Source of the DNA: a virus
DNA length: 47,948 nt
IMG/VR virus record: IMGVR_UViG_3300024252_000024
Location: 1-47,948 of that record
Strand: one strand, 5' to 3'
Both the position numbers and the translations under genes were made by a program. Below, piece by piece: positions 1 through 7,774 of this stretch. Each line of letters opens with the position of its first letter. The stretch's first letter is position 1. The notes below the pieces were generated by a model, which had not been told where the DNA came from, did no database searches, and worked only from the letters and a program-made list of their open reading frames with translations.

Positions 1-151
1 ACATTGAGAGAGAGCCAATTTTTGCATTTGTAGGTGAACTTGAGTTTGTCCTACTTAAATAAGCACTAGCAGATGAACGAAAACGTAAGCTGTTGTCTAT
101 GTCATAACCACCAGTAGCACTGTTAGCTGCTGCTCCGACTAATAAAGACAT
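1..151 (-). CDS. Tail-associated protein, 5' part only (runs off window)
   Basis: Only the first 50 codons are visible. The ATG overlaps the stop of the upstream tail-fibre gene as TAATG, which implies translational coupling. The visible start (MSLLVGAAANSATGGYDID, then NSLRF and AYLSRT) resembles the N-terminus of large tail or receptor-binding proteins in marine phages, where an 'SVRF...YLSRTPS' segment opens a lectin-like domain. That resemblance is from memory and covers few residues. Its position at the end of the tail gene run supports a virion role. Confidence 0.55.
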   Translation of the reverse strand, partial: MSLLVGAAANSATGGYDIDNSLRFRSSASAYLSRTNSSSPTNAKIGSLSM

Positions 152-1359
152 TATGAAACTCCTAGCGTTTGACCTTGCTCGTAGAGATTTGTCCCGTCAG
201 ACCTAAAGTTGAAGAAGTCAACAGCTGCAGCTGCTGTAGATAGAGTAGGAGCAGTTGCTGCGTTCCATTTAAATATAGCATTCCATGCTAAAGTTCTTGA
301 CCCTGTGCCATCTTGAATTACTTGTATACTATAAAACCCACCGTCTTGTAAGTTAGTAGGTGCTGCCATGGTTCGGTTACCCGCTAAGGTAACTTTAGAT
401 ACTTGTCCTGAATTTGTGTCCCAAGTGATGGTAGCCGCGTCAGTAAGTGTGAGTGTAGGAGAAAAGCCTTGGCCATCTACCTGTAAATTAAGTGTAGTGC
501 TTAGTGAAGTAAATGCTCCGGTACTAGGGGACGTATCACCTATAGGGCCCGGTGTAGCAAATCGTGCGGTAACGCCTGCACCTGAAACGGTACTTGTTGC
601 TGAAAGTGTTGTGAAAGCACCTGTACCTGAAACTGTACTTGATGCTGAAAGTGTTGTGAAGGCACCTGTACCCGCTACTGAACTACCGATTGCAGGAGGG
701 GAAGCAAATTTTGCATCGACACCAACACCACTAAATGTACTTGATGCTGAAAGTGTTGTAAAAGCACCTGTACCCGCTGCTGAACTACCAATTGCAGGGG
801 GAGAGGCAAATTTTGCATCAACACCAGCACCACCAAATGTACTAGTTGCTGAAAGTGTTGTAAAAGCTCCAGTGCTAGGAGTAGTTGCTCCAATTGTAGT
901 ACCGTTAATTACACCACTAGCTATAGTATATGAGGCTGAATAGTTTACTGCTTCTACAACTTCATAGTTAGTTCCTGAATGGACTCCAGTTTGATATAAA
1001 GCCATAGATTTGCCTGCAGGCACTTCAATACCAGCTGCAGAAGTTTTTACAGTTACGTCTGTATCAGATGCATTATATACATAATAATTTTTACCTTCAG
1101 ATAATTCCGGAACAAGTAAATCTGATGAGCCACCTGAACTTCCAGTAAGTTTTAGTCTTAAATATCTAGCATCTTGTTCGGTGTTGTCGGTAGCGCTCCA
1201 TGCAAGCGTTTGATTTGCACCCGTGACTGCTATATCTTTAGAATTTGCAATGGGATTTTGAAGAGCATATTGTAAATTTTTATTGGTCGTTGCGCCCCAC
1301 GTACCGTCTTGTTCTCCGGTTCCTATGAGTTCTATACTTAAATTTGAATATGTTGACAT
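151..1359 (-). CDS. Tail fibre-like protein with internal repeats
   Basis: 402 residues. Residues ~1-140 look like an ordered N-terminal domain, opening with the phage-typical STYSNLSIELIGTGEQDGTWG, followed by a beta-rich segment. Residues ~150-275 are repeats built on 'IGSSxAGTGAFTTLSASSTFSG' followed by 'GVDAKFASPPA'; such Ser/Thr/Gly-rich repeats are common in trimeric fibre shafts. The C-terminus has a second beta-rich domain (~295-402). The gene follows the 22-residue-repeat protein and precedes another tail gene, so fibre or fibre-adaptor is the best reading. The adhesion target cannot be inferred. Confidence 0.7.
   Translation of the reverse strand: MSTYSNLSIELIGTGEQDGTWGATTNKNLQYALQNPIANSKDIAVTGANQTLAWSATDNTEQDARYLRLKLTGSSGGSSDLLVPELSEGKNYYVYNASDTDVTVKTSAAGIEVPAGKSMALYQTGVHSGTNYEVVEAVNYSASYTIASGVINGTTIGATTPSTGAFTTLSATSTFGGAGVDAKFASPPAIGSSAAGTGAFTTLSASSTFSGVGVDAKFASPPAIGSSVAGTGAFTTLSASSTVSGTGAFTTLSATSTVSGAGVTARFATPGPIGDTSPSTGAFTSLSTTLNLQVDGQGFSPTLTLTDAATITWDTNSGQVSKVTLAGNRTMAAPTNLQDGGFYSIQVIQDGTGSRTLAWNAIFKWNAATAPTLSTAAAAVDFFNFRSDGTNLYEQGQTLGVS
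495..905 (-). repeat. In-frame repeats in the tail-fibre shaft
   Basis: Three to four imperfect copies encode units with GAFTTLSA(S/T)ST and GVDAKFASPP cores; one copy is internally shortened (STVSGTGAFTTLS joins two units). High DNA identity between copies suggests growth and loss by slippage or recombination. Confidence 0.75.
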
Positions 1360-1369
1360 AATTTTTTCC

Positions 1370-1945
1370 TTACGTTACTACTGGCACCCAATTAGGAACC
1401 TGTGTTGTATCAATTATAACCCAATTAGGGTTGTCTATGGTAGGGGCATGTCCCTCTAATGCTAAAGCTCCAACTGGTGGAGATATTATTACTCCATCTA
1501 ATACTATTGGTGCTACTCCCGCTAATGCTAAAGCTCCAACTGGTGGAGATATTATTACTCCATCTAATACTATTGGTGCTACCCCTGCTAATGCTAAAGC
1601 CCCAACACTTGGAGTAATTATTGATGTTGAAGATACAGTTGGTGCTACTCCCGCTAATGCTAAAGCTCCAACACTTGGAGTAATAATATCTCCCACAACT
1701 ACACTAGGTGCTACCCCTGCTAATGCTAAAGCCCCAACACTTGGAGTTATTACTTTTCCCTCTAATACTGTCGGTGCTACTCCCGCTAATGCTAAAGCTC
1801 CAACACTTGGAGTAATAATATCTCCCACAACTACACTAGGTGCTACCCCACTAAGAGCCAATGCTCCTACTGGAGGTGTAATTACACACCCAAGCCCATA
1901 ACCAGCTGAGCTCCAAGGTCCTCGTCCCCAGCCGCAAGTAGCCAT
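1370..1945 (-). CDS. Virion/tail protein made of 22-residue repeats
   Basis: 191 residues. After a short N-terminus (MATCGWGRGPW) almost the whole chain is seven tandem 22-residue units with core PSVGALALAGVAP followed by a variable stretch (SVVVGDI, TVLEGKV, TVSSTSI or IVLDGVI). The C-terminus is a unique tail with NPNWVIIDTTQVPNWVPV. 'PxxGxLxLxGxAP' repeats occur in phage tail-tip and fibre-associated proteins, so a role in the fibre or host attachment is inferred. It sits between a virion paralogue and the tail-fibre gene. The repeat DNA leaves the opposite strand open for 156 codons, which is a by-product. Confidence 0.65.
   Translation of the reverse strand: MATCGWGRGPWSSAGYGLGCVITPPVGALALSGVAPSVVVGDIITPSVGALALAGVAPTVLEGKVITPSVGALALAGVAPSVVVGDIITPSVGALALAGVAPTVSSTSIITPSVGALALAGVAPIVLDGVIISPPVGALALAGVAPIVLDGVIISPPVGALALEGHAPTIDNPNWVIIDTTQVPNWVPVVT
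1443..1904 (-). repeat. Seven tandem 66-bp repeats
   Basis: Period is exactly 66 bases (22 codons). In plus-strand sense the conserved core is GCTAATGCTAAAGC(T/C)CCAAC followed by a variable segment of ~20 bases. The six units starting 1443-1773 are nearly identical in the core; the seventh (from 1839) diverges at its end. The variable segment occurs as a few discrete versions that recur in non-adjacent units (the version before 1700 recurs near 1826), implying unit shuffling. Confidence 0.9.
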
Positions 1946-1955
1946 TAATGACTCC

Positions 1956-2417
1956 TTATGTTAGCGTAAAAATGCCGGTTGCAGCAGGTAAAACTGTTAA
2001 AGTGTTTGGCGAAGTTACAGTAAACTGAGAACTAGATAACTGACAGAAACATAAAAGTTTACCTGCAGCTGCGCTAGTTGAGTTACGTAAAATCGCATAT
2101 CTAACATTTACTAAATTAGCACCGGAAGCAGTAAATGCTAATCCCACTGCAGACATTGTAAACTTCATCTGTTTAGCTGAAGATGGATTTACAGTCCATT
2201 GAGCTGTAGCGGGTACTAAGTTTCTACCTCCCGCAACATAACCACCTGCCGCTGCAACTTCATTTGTCACAGATGCATATGTACTCAAAGTAAATGTAGA
2301 AGCATTACTAGCCGTTTGAGCTAAAACCATTTTAAAAACACCGGCACCTAACTTTATGGTACCATTGCCTATATATTTTTTGGCACTGTTGTATAGTTGC
2401 CATGCTGTTGCTGCCAT
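1956..2417 (-). CDS. Virion-like protein, paralogue of the 3855-4283 product
   Basis: 153 residues, beta-rich, no transmembrane segment. Shares with the 142-residue product at 3855-4283 the layout of an N-terminal 'KLGAGVFKMVLAQ / FDTDTFKIALY' strand, a 'VTNEVAAAGGYVAGGRNL / TTNEVVGTGYVAGGNTL' core and a Leu/Thr-rich ending, so the two are probably duplicated structural proteins. Proteins of this pattern are frequent in phage tail modules, but a precise role is not known to me. Starts at an ATG with upstream AAGGAG. Confidence 0.6.
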   Translation of the reverse strand: MAATAWQLYNSAKKYIGNGTIKLGAGVFKMVLAQTASNASTFTLSTYASVTNEVAAAGGYVAGGRNLVPATAQWTVNPSSAKQMKFTMSAVGLAFTASGANLVNVRYAILRNSTSAAAGKLLCFCQLSSSQFTVTSPNTLTVLPAATGIFTLT

Positions 2418-2418
2418 G

Positions 2419-3843
2419 TTAAATCTCCTTAATATCGGCGTATGATGCGCCGGTTTCTAAAATATGGTGAAGCAATCCACCGTAAACTTCTAATTCTATC
2501 TCTTCTCCCAGCATTCTAATTAAATCTATAAACTCTTGCGCTTGAGAAACCATCCATGGATGGCACTTAAATATTTTCCCACCTACATTTACAGGCATTA
2601 TTAACTGGCCATCATTTTCTTTCTGTTCATATGCATGATGCTTATCTTCTTCTAAACACGAATCACATCCAAATAAATGAAATCTTTTAAATCCTAACAT
2701 TCTAAACAATGGTATAGCCCTTAACAATACAGTCGATCCTCCTGGAACTGACCACCATGTTTTATATTGCTCATCTAGTATATCTTTTAATAAGTCTGCT
2801 TGCGTATGCCATATGTAAGTTCTATCTTTTGGCAAGCCCTCAAATACACTAGGGTTACATTGTGAAGCTATAAAGTATTTACAATCCTCTACTACAGGTT
2901 TTGTAAACCTCGCATTAAACTTTCTTGCATCTACCATGACCATAGCAGAAGGAGTTAAACCATTATCTAAACACCAATTATAGGCGTTATTAATAGTTAT
3001 AAGTTTAACACCTTTTGCCCTCAATTGCTTTATTTTTTCTATATGTTGTGGTAAGGATGGTCCCCCTCCTACAATCATAACTTCAATATCATTAGTCGGA
3101 TGTGGTTCTACTTGTAAATAACCTTGCTTTATATTGTGTTCTACGTTTTTCTTTATCTCATCATCAGTTGTATTTACAGTACCCGCATCAACTACTTCTT
3201 CCCCTGTTGCCCAATTACTTACATAAAACAAACAAGTATTATCTGTTTTGTTAGACCAATGTATTACACATTTATGGTCTTTAAGTTTTTTAAGCCACCA
3301 CTCATATGGGTGCACACTCAAATGTAGTTTATGTCCTACTAAAACACCACAAATATCATCAACTGTAGATATTTGAAAAAATACATGTTGACAAGCAGAT
3401 AAACAATTCTCTATAACTTGATCTACATGATGAGGTCTTATATGTTCCATCACATCAGCACAAAAACCATAAGCTGCTTGGACAGGTAGAGGTTGAGACA
3501 AATCAGCTTCTACAAATCGCAACGCATGTTTCTGTGTTTCTAACATTGGGACTATATCTTTATCTAAGCAGTTATCTGCAAAGTCAACCATAGTCACATC
3601 TAATCCACCAAAGAACGCTAGGTTTAATCCGCCTCGTCCTGTACCACAACCTAAATCTAAAACTGTAGCACCTTGTTTAGGTTTAGCCTGTTTTAAAAAC
3701 TCATGGGCTATTTTTTCACCAGGAGCAACTTGTCTATACTCTGGTTTATCCCACATCATTTTATATAAATCTTTTTCTAATGGTCTTACTTTATCTACTG
3801 TTACTTCTGGTGCATCCGCTATAAGCGACGAAAATCCTGTCAT
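2419..3843 (-). CDS. SAM methyltransferase - DUF115 fusion protein
   Basis: 474 residues, two domains. Residues ~45-215 are a class I methyltransferase: motif I is VLDLGCGTGRGG at ~61-72, then an acidic VTMVDFAD strand at ~83-90. Residues ~252-470 match the DUF115/MptE-like family: it opens with VMIVGGGPSLPQHIEKI and continues LITINNAYNWCLDNGLTP and MVMVDARKFN. DUF115 proteins include flagellin and surface-glycan transferases and pterin pyrophosphokinases, so the joint activity could modify a sugar or small molecule. The gene lies inside the tail module between two paralogous virion genes, suggesting virion or host-surface modification. That role is inference. Substrate unknown. Confidence 0.75.
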   Translation of the reverse strand: MTGFSSLIADAPEVTVDKVRPLEKDLYKMMWDKPEYRQVAPGEKIAHEFLKQAKPKQGATVLDLGCGTGRGGLNLAFFGGLDVTMVDFADNCLDKDIVPMLETQKHALRFVEADLSQPLPVQAAYGFCADVMEHIRPHHVDQVIENCLSACQHVFFQISTVDDICGVLVGHKLHLSVHPYEWWLKKLKDHKCVIHWSNKTDNTCLFYVSNWATGEEVVDAGTVNTTDDEIKKNVEHNIKQGYLQVEPHPTNDIEVMIVGGGPSLPQHIEKIKQLRAKGVKLITINNAYNWCLDNGLTPSAMVMVDARKFNARFTKPVVEDCKYFIASQCNPSVFEGLPKDRTYIWHTQADLLKDILDEQYKTWWSVPGGSTVLLRAIPLFRMLGFKRFHLFGCDSCLEEDKHHAYEQKENDGQLIMPVNVGGKIFKCHPWMVSQAQEFIDLIRMLGEEIELEVYGGLLHHILETGASYADIKEI

Positions 3844-3854
3844 GTTATCCCTTT

Positions 3855-4283
3855 CTATTCAAATCGAATAAGTGCTGTTGTTGCAGTGTTATCAGGTAAT
3901 GTTACAGTTAATGTTTGAGCTACAATAGTTTTAACTGATCCAAAATCTAATACACATACAGAATAATTACTAGAACTGCTATTATATATTAAAGCTCCTC
4001 TTGCGGAAAATGTGCCTGTCCAAGTAGTAGGAGAATCAAAAGTTATATACACTACGTCTGCAGTATCATCTTGTGTAACTGTAGCGCCTGTTAATGTATT
4101 ACCCCCAGCTACATACCCTGTGCCTACCACTTCATTTGTAGTTGTATATGCAGAGGTAGAAGAATCTAGCGTTGCGTCATCAGTATATAAAGCTATTTTA
4201 AATGTGTCGGTATCAAAATCTATATCACCAGCTAATGATTTAGCAACAAATGTATTAGTTATTCCTTGTATAATAGTTGCCAT
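3855..4283 (-). CDS. Virion-like protein
   Basis: 142 residues, beta-rich, Thr/Ala/Asp-rich. The pattern TNTFVAKSLAGDIDF, FKIALYTDDATL, TTNEVVGTGYVAGGNTLTG, then WTGTFSARGALIYN is common in phage structural modules. It is a paralogue of the 1956-2417 product, the two being split by the methyltransferase-DUF115 gene. Its ATG overlaps the stop of the upstream adaptor-like gene. Exact position in the particle is unknown. Confidence 0.6.
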   Translation of the reverse strand: MATIIQGITNTFVAKSLAGDIDFDTDTFKIALYTDDATLDSSTSAYTTTNEVVGTGYVAGGNTLTGATVTQDDTADVVYITFDSPTTWTGTFSARGALIYNSSSSNYSVCVLDFGSVKTIVAQTLTVTLPDNTATTALIRFE

Positions 4284-4948
4284 TAAACTGCACTCCCTCT
4301 TCTACCTTTAACAGGTATTCTAGCTTGTCCACTACGATAAGCATCACGAGTATTTTTACCTTCGCCTAGTCTAGTTAATTCTACTAGTGCTTGTTCATAT
4401 CTATTGGAGTAGTTTGCTATTGTTTCTGGGTCGGCTTTGAGGTACGTAGCTGCTTCCAACAATGAACCATAAAGTAATACGGAACTATAATTATCTCCCA
4501 GCCAAGACGTACCGCTAGCGGCAGTAGTAATAGACTCAGGATAAAAAAAGTAATGAAGCTCAGCGCCATAAGCTTTATCAGGTGTAGGACCGAGTATAAA
4601 TGTTGTATCATCGAAGACAGCATAATATTGTGGTTTTCCGTAGTGAGCTACATCAGTATCAGGAAATGATTGCCTAATAAAGTTAACGTCTTTATTTATA
4701 AGAAAAGTATACTCATTAGTTGTATTATCAATAGCCGCTAAACTATAAGTAGCTAGCCAATCGGCAGGCACATTTAAATATTTATTAGCGAAGTTAATAG
4801 TACCCGTATCATTTCTTCTTAAGTCTGGAAGATTAACCCCATTAAAGATTCTGTTTTCAGCTTGAGTTATAAACGTGTTTACATCTACTGTAGAGTATTC
4901 ATCTTCAGTATACGATTGTATTTGTGCGACTAGTTCTGCGTAAGTCAT
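4283..4948 (-). CDS. Head-tail adaptor-like / neck protein
   Basis: 221 residues. The helical N-terminus MTYAELVAQIQSYTEDEY, followed by ITQAENRIFNGVNLPDLRRND, then a beta segment YLNVPADWLATYSLAA and a C-terminal helical segment (LEAATYLKADPETIANYSNRYEQAL) match a layout often seen in podovirus structural modules and usually labelled adaptor or tail-tube-like. No enzymatic motif. It lies among neck and tail genes, consistent with a connector role. The annotation rests on family memory and context. Confidence 0.55.
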   Translation of the reverse strand: MTYAELVAQIQSYTEDEYSTVDVNTFITQAENRIFNGVNLPDLRRNDTGTINFANKYLNVPADWLATYSLAAIDNTTNEYTFLINKDVNFIRQSFPDTDVAHYGKPQYYAVFDDTTFILGPTPDKAYGAELHYFFYPESITTAASGTSWLGDNYSSVLLYGSLLEAATYLKADPETIANYSNRYEQALVELTRLGEGKNTRDAYRSGQARIPVKGRRGSAV

Positions 4949-4957
4949 AAACTATCC

Positions 4958-5137
4958 TTATGCCATTGGGCCACGAGCTTTTCTACCTTTAGTTGCTGCA
5001 CCATTGCCACGAGTTACTACGCCTGTTGTTTTAACATTTTTTTCAGGATAACCTGCAAAGTTAGGTACAGGTACATCTTGAGGTTGTACATACCCACCCT
5101 CCAATTTTGGTTTTCTTGTCTCGTTTTCTTTAGCCAT
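4958..5137 (-). CDS. Small basic protein with Gly/Lys-rich C-terminal tag
   Basis: 59 codons from an ATG with a well placed AGGAG (TTAGGAGAAAGAA before ATG). The sequence begins MAKENETRKPKLEGGYVQPQD and ends TRGNGAATKGRKARGPMA. The ending resembles the basic Gly-rich tags on the products at 5515, 7774 and 8416. No domain recognised. Placed between an adaptor-like gene and a zinc-ribbon gene in the virion run. Confidence 0.7.
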   Translation of the reverse strand: MAKENETRKPKLEGGYVQPQDVPVPNFAGYPEKNVKTTGVVTRGNGAATKGRKARGPMA

Positions 5138-5146
5138 TTCTTTCTC

Positions 5147-5515
5147 CTAAGTTATTGTTATTGTAACAGTTCCTACTACTCCTGAACTTACTAAATTATT
5201 TCCCGTAAACTCATTAGCTGGAGGTCTTGCTCCACCAATAGGTTCCCATCCCCATTGTATATCTCTTGACCCAGTTACGTTGTTGTCATTAAAACTTTGG
5301 TCAGGTCTTGGATCTCGCACTGCTTGAGGATCTTCTACTGGATACATCCCTTGCATATTCTGTGGTTGATCTGGGTTCCAACACTCTTTACAAGCTTTAA
5401 TATTAGTGTTAGTTTTTCTTACATATAAATCTTTTAGTTCTCTAAGCTTGAACTGAAAACCACAAACATCACAGTCTGCAATAGCATTCTTATTAGTGGT
5501 GTACTTGTTGCTCAT
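5147..5515 (-). CDS. Zinc-ribbon-like protein of the virion module
   Basis: 122 residues. A four-cysteine knuckle near the N-terminus (CDVCGFQFKLRELKDLYV then ACKECWNPD, i.e. CxxC...CxxC) suggests one bound zinc. The remainder is Pro/Asn-rich, with WGWEPIGGARP and a beta-like C-terminus ending VVGTVTITIT. ATGs and stops are coupled with the gene at 5515. A structural or packaging-associated role is inferred from location. Confidence 0.6.
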   Translation of the reverse strand: MSNKYTTNKNAIADCDVCGFQFKLRELKDLYVRKTNTNIKACKECWNPDQPQNMQGMYPVEDPQAVRDPRPDQSFNDNNVTGSRDIQWGWEPIGGARPPANEFTGNNLVSSGVVGTVTITIT

Positions 5516-5955
5516 TATTTGCTTCTTTGTTTAGCCCTAGTTTTACCACGAACAGCAATACCATCCATTCTACATTTACCTTTAACAGACCCACCTTTTT
5601 TAAATGTAAGCTTTCCAGTTAAAGGCTCACTCTTTCCCTCTTTTCGTAGTTGTCGAAGTGTTTTTGCTGATAAAGCTCTATCTTTTGCAGCTTCTTTTTT
5701 CATAAATTTTTCTATAGCTGCTGGACTAGGATCTGATTTCTTAGGTCTTTTTGCTATTACCTCTCCCACTTTTCCCATATACGGATGCTTAGTAACTTTT
5801 ACGCCGTCTTTTATAGTTGTTGTGGCTTTTGCTTTTGCGTGATCGCGTACAGCTTTTCTTTCTGTTCTAGTAAGGTCTTGGCCTACCTTTAACTTGTCCA
5901 TTATTTTTTTTGTTAGTGGCTTTAATAGTTTTTTCCCTGCTGCTGCTAAGCCCAT
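5515..5955 (-). CDS. Lys-rich virion-module protein with shared C-terminal tag
   Basis: 146 residues, strongly basic. The chain is helical and Lys-rich (GLAAAGKKLLKPLTKKIMDKL at the start, no membrane span) and ends KKGGSVKGKCRMDGIAVRGK then TRAKQRSK. The 'KKGGx...DGxAxxGkT' ending recurs in the proteins at 7774-8400 and 8416-8946, and in weaker form at 4958. Such proteins are common in marine phages but uncharacterised; DNA binding, decoration or ejection are possible. Confidence 0.65.
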   Translation of the reverse strand: MGLAAAGKKLLKPLTKKIMDKLKVGQDLTRTERKAVRDHAKAKATTTIKDGVKVTKHPYMGKVGEVIAKRPKKSDPSPAAIEKFMKKEAAKDRALSAKTLRQLRKEGKSEPLTGKLTFKKGGSVKGKCRMDGIAVRGKTRAKQRSK

Positions 5956-5956
5956 C

Positions 5957-6226
5957 TTATTTCCCCTTTAAATAATTTCTGTCTTTAATTACCATCCCAC
6001 CTTCTTTAAACTCAAATGTAACTGAGCCCCCATAACCTGATATTCCCGCGTCTGATCCCCAATCTCCTTTAGCTGCGTATCCCTGTATATAGGGTTCAAG
6101 AGTTACGTTGTCTGTAATAGGAAGTTGTGCCGTTGCTCGACCTCCTCCATATGTTGTGCCTTTGCGTCTTCCTCCTCCACCTTCAAGCTTTAACGACGAC
6201 TTTCTTTTTTTCTTTTTATCAGTCAT
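5957..6226 (-). CDS. Small Lys/Gly-rich protein, GGMVIKD tag
   Basis: 89 residues. N-terminus DKKKKRKSSLKLEGGGGRRKG, middle beta-like (LPITDNVTLEPYIQGYAAKGDWG), C-terminus KEGGMVIKDRNYLKGK. The last 16 residues are nearly identical to those of the neighbouring 6228-6455 product, so the two share a tag but not a body. Function unknown. Confidence 0.6.
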   Translation of the reverse strand: MTDKKKKRKSSLKLEGGGGRRKGTTYGGGRATAQLPITDNVTLEPYIQGYAAKGDWGSDAGISGYGGSVTFEFKEGGMVIKDRNYLKGK

Positions 6227-6227
6227 C

Positions 6228-6455
6228 TTATTTCCCCTTCAAATACTGTTTATCTTTAATTACCATTCCACCTTTTTTTAACCCGGCAATAGGAACTTCA
6301 AACAGCCCTAATCCTTGCTCGTATCTTGCTTCAGCTTCTGCTGCCTCCAAAGCTCTTTCTTTTTTAGTTTTTTTAACTTTTTTACTTTTTTTCGCTGCCG
6401 TCTTAAGAACTTTTGGAGCTATTTTTAATATGTTTCCTACTACTGCTGCACCCAT
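6228..6455 (-). CDS. Small Lys-rich protein, GGMVIKD tag
   Basis: 75 residues. Hydrophobic-basic N-terminus (GAAVVGNILKIAPKVLKTAAK), a KKSKKVKKTKKE patch, then C-terminus KKGGMVIKDKQYLKGK shared with the 5957-6226 product. The shared tag on different bodies suggests a targeting or assembly signal. Function unknown. Confidence 0.6.
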   Translation of the reverse strand: MGAAVVGNILKIAPKVLKTAAKKSKKVKKTKKERALEAAEAEARYEQGLGLFEVPIAGLKKGGMVIKDKQYLKGK

Positions 6456-6464
6456 TTTAATCTC

Positions 6465-7145
6465 CTATACGTATGATGTTCTTGGTGCTATGGTTAAAGT
6501 TGCTTTTTCTCTATCTTCAGTTGAAGCAAGTAACCATTGCTCTTCATATTCTGATTTTAACATTTGTATTCTTGGTGCTGCTTCCGGAATCTTAAGAGAC
6601 AGATAATAAGCTAGTCCCGCTACCATACAAGGTAAAAATCTAAATGGGATATGCTGCGTGTTTACGCCGGTACCTGCATCATCAATTCGTTTTAAATACC
6701 AATACACAAGCGTATAAGTACTATCATTAGGGACAGGCCACATCGTTACTGTTGGGATTGCCGCTTGTCTATCTATATAAACTTGTATCGGTCTGCCCGT
6801 GTCGTTCTTACTTGGGATAGATGCATAAGTAGGATTTGACACCCTAGAAATAGCTATGTCTGACTGAGTCGTTCCCGTCCCAGTTCTTATGACTTGACTC
6901 ATGAGGTCGATGGTAGTCGCGGGCAAATTGTAAGTGGCTGTACCAGCAACTAGTGGGATTGATCCTTGTTCAACAGTCCACAAATTTATGCCTCGGTTAG
7001 CCCACTCTATTGTAAGTAAATTTAAACTACGGGTTGCAGTTCTTAAATCATATCCTGTTCTTAACTCTGAACCACACCGTTCAAACGCTTCTTCTACAAG
7101 AAGGTTAAGGTCTAAATTAAATGCATGTGTGTTAGTTGTAGCCAT
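6465..7145 (-). CDS. P22 gp4-like head-tail adaptor candidate
   Basis: 226 residues. Layout: N-terminal helix (LDLNLLVEEAFERCGSELR), TATRSLNLLTIEWANRGINLW, a beta-sandwich-like middle (ATYNLPATTIDLMSQVI; PIQVYIDR; VTMWPVPNDS), and a C-terminal helical region with GLAYYLSLKIPEAAPRIQML. This matches the tail accessory factor family represented by P22 gp4, which binds beneath the portal. Consistent with the P22-type portal in the same module. No catalytic motif is visible. Confidence 0.65.
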   Translation of the reverse strand: MATTNTHAFNLDLNLLVEEAFERCGSELRTGYDLRTATRSLNLLTIEWANRGINLWTVEQGSIPLVAGTATYNLPATTIDLMSQVIRTGTGTTQSDIAISRVSNPTYASIPSKNDTGRPIQVYIDRQAAIPTVTMWPVPNDSTYTLVYWYLKRIDDAGTGVNTQHIPFRFLPCMVAGLAYYLSLKIPEAAPRIQMLKSEYEEQWLLASTEDREKATLTIAPRTSYV

Positions 7146-7200
7146 TATGTTTTCCTTGTTGTCCTTTTACGTCTAAGAGATGCGACTCTTCTTAGTTTAC

Positions 7201-7512
7201 CTACTTATATTGTCTCAACACTTCTGTTTCCACTACTTCTCTAAACATATCAGAACCAAAGACACTAAAGTCTCCATCCTTCCACTTAATGTTTATCATG
7301 TTGTCAGGTGTTACTGTCCAACATCCTTTAACGAAAGAGTGGTTAGTATTCTGTGCTGCTGCTCTAAAGCCCCTCTCATTATTATCACATGGAGTTTTAG
7401 CTAGCACTATCCTTGTATTGGGATTCAAATAATAAACTTGATATTGCCCTGCAAATACGATAGTGCTTATGAAGAGTAATACTACTAGCGTAATTTTTTT
7501 AAGATGCTGCAT
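7201..7512 (-). CDS. Secreted/periplasmic protein with signal peptide
   Basis: 103 residues. A clear N-terminal signal peptide: MQHLKK, hydrophobic ITLVVLLFISTIVFA, then cleavage near AGQYQ. The mature part is ~80 residues with two cysteines (TPCDNN... KGCWTV) that could form a disulfide. It starts at an ATG with AAGGGAGA upstream and overlaps the preceding 37-residue membrane protein. The lysis-like position (small membrane protein, secreted partner, holin-like nearby) suggests an envelope role such as a spanin part, but no lipobox is seen. Function not established. Confidence 0.6.
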   Translation of the reverse strand: MQHLKKITLVVLLFISTIVFAGQYQVYYLNPNTRIVLAKTPCDNNERGFRAAAQNTNHSFVKGCWTVTPDNMINIKWKDGDFSVFGSDMFREVVETEVLRQYK

Positions 7513-7598
7513 ACTTTCTCCCTTAGTACAACATATAAATCTCTACCATAAAATTCCCAAGTAATTGCACCACCTATAAACCATAATAAATACATCAT
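7485..7598 (-). CDS. Small membrane protein, 37 residues
   Basis: Begins MMYLLWFIGGAITWEFYGRD, with one short N-terminal hydrophobic helix, and ends VVLREKVCSILKKLR. Its start overlaps the upstream gene's stop and its 3' end overlaps the signal-peptide gene, carrying that gene's ribosome site. This tight coupling supports translation. An accessory lysis role is possible but unproven. Confidence 0.5.
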   Translation of the reverse strand: MMYLLWFIGGAITWEFYGRDLYVVLREKVCSILKKLR

Positions 7599-7774
7599 GC
7601 TTTTGGTTTCCTATGTCCATAACCTTTTTTCTTAAGCTCTAAATGCTTAGCTTTAGTGGGAGCTTTAACTGCTTTGCCCGTCTTCATATCATACATCATA
7701 TGCGATTTAAATACATCACCCCCAGCTTTCATCTTCTTAGGATTTACAATCCCCATTCCTCGGCAGCCTCGCAT
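7595..7774 (-). CDS. Small basic protein, 59 residues
   Basis: Begins MRGCRGMGIVNPKKMKAGGD and continues with SHMMYDMKTGKAVKAPTKAK to a C-terminus KKKGYGHRKPKA. Coupled to the upstream Lys-rich gene by TAATG. It carries the KAGG element typical of the neighbouring basic proteins. Function unknown; part of the basic small-protein set of this virion module. Confidence 0.65.
   Translation of the reverse strand: MRGCRGMGIVNPKKMKAGGDVFKSHMMYDMKTGKAVKAPTKAKHLELKKKGYGHRKPKA

Noticed and set aside
368-943. Plus-strand ORF of 191 codons opposite the tail-fibre gene
   Set aside because: It mirrors the repeats of the minus-strand fibre gene, has no ribosome site and has repetitive sequence with no domain.
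1431-1901. Plus-strand ORF of 156 codons opposite the 22-residue repeat gene
   Set aside because: A 66-base repeat divisible by three keeps several frames open; the minus frame has a normal start and fits the operon.
1443-1904. CRISPR-like array
   Set aside because: The repeats are contiguous in-frame coding units with no unique spacers of constant length.
7155-7200. Weak hairpin and a basic 19-codon frame between 7145 and 7201
   Set aside because: No start codon for the frame, and the hairpin stem is only five pairs.
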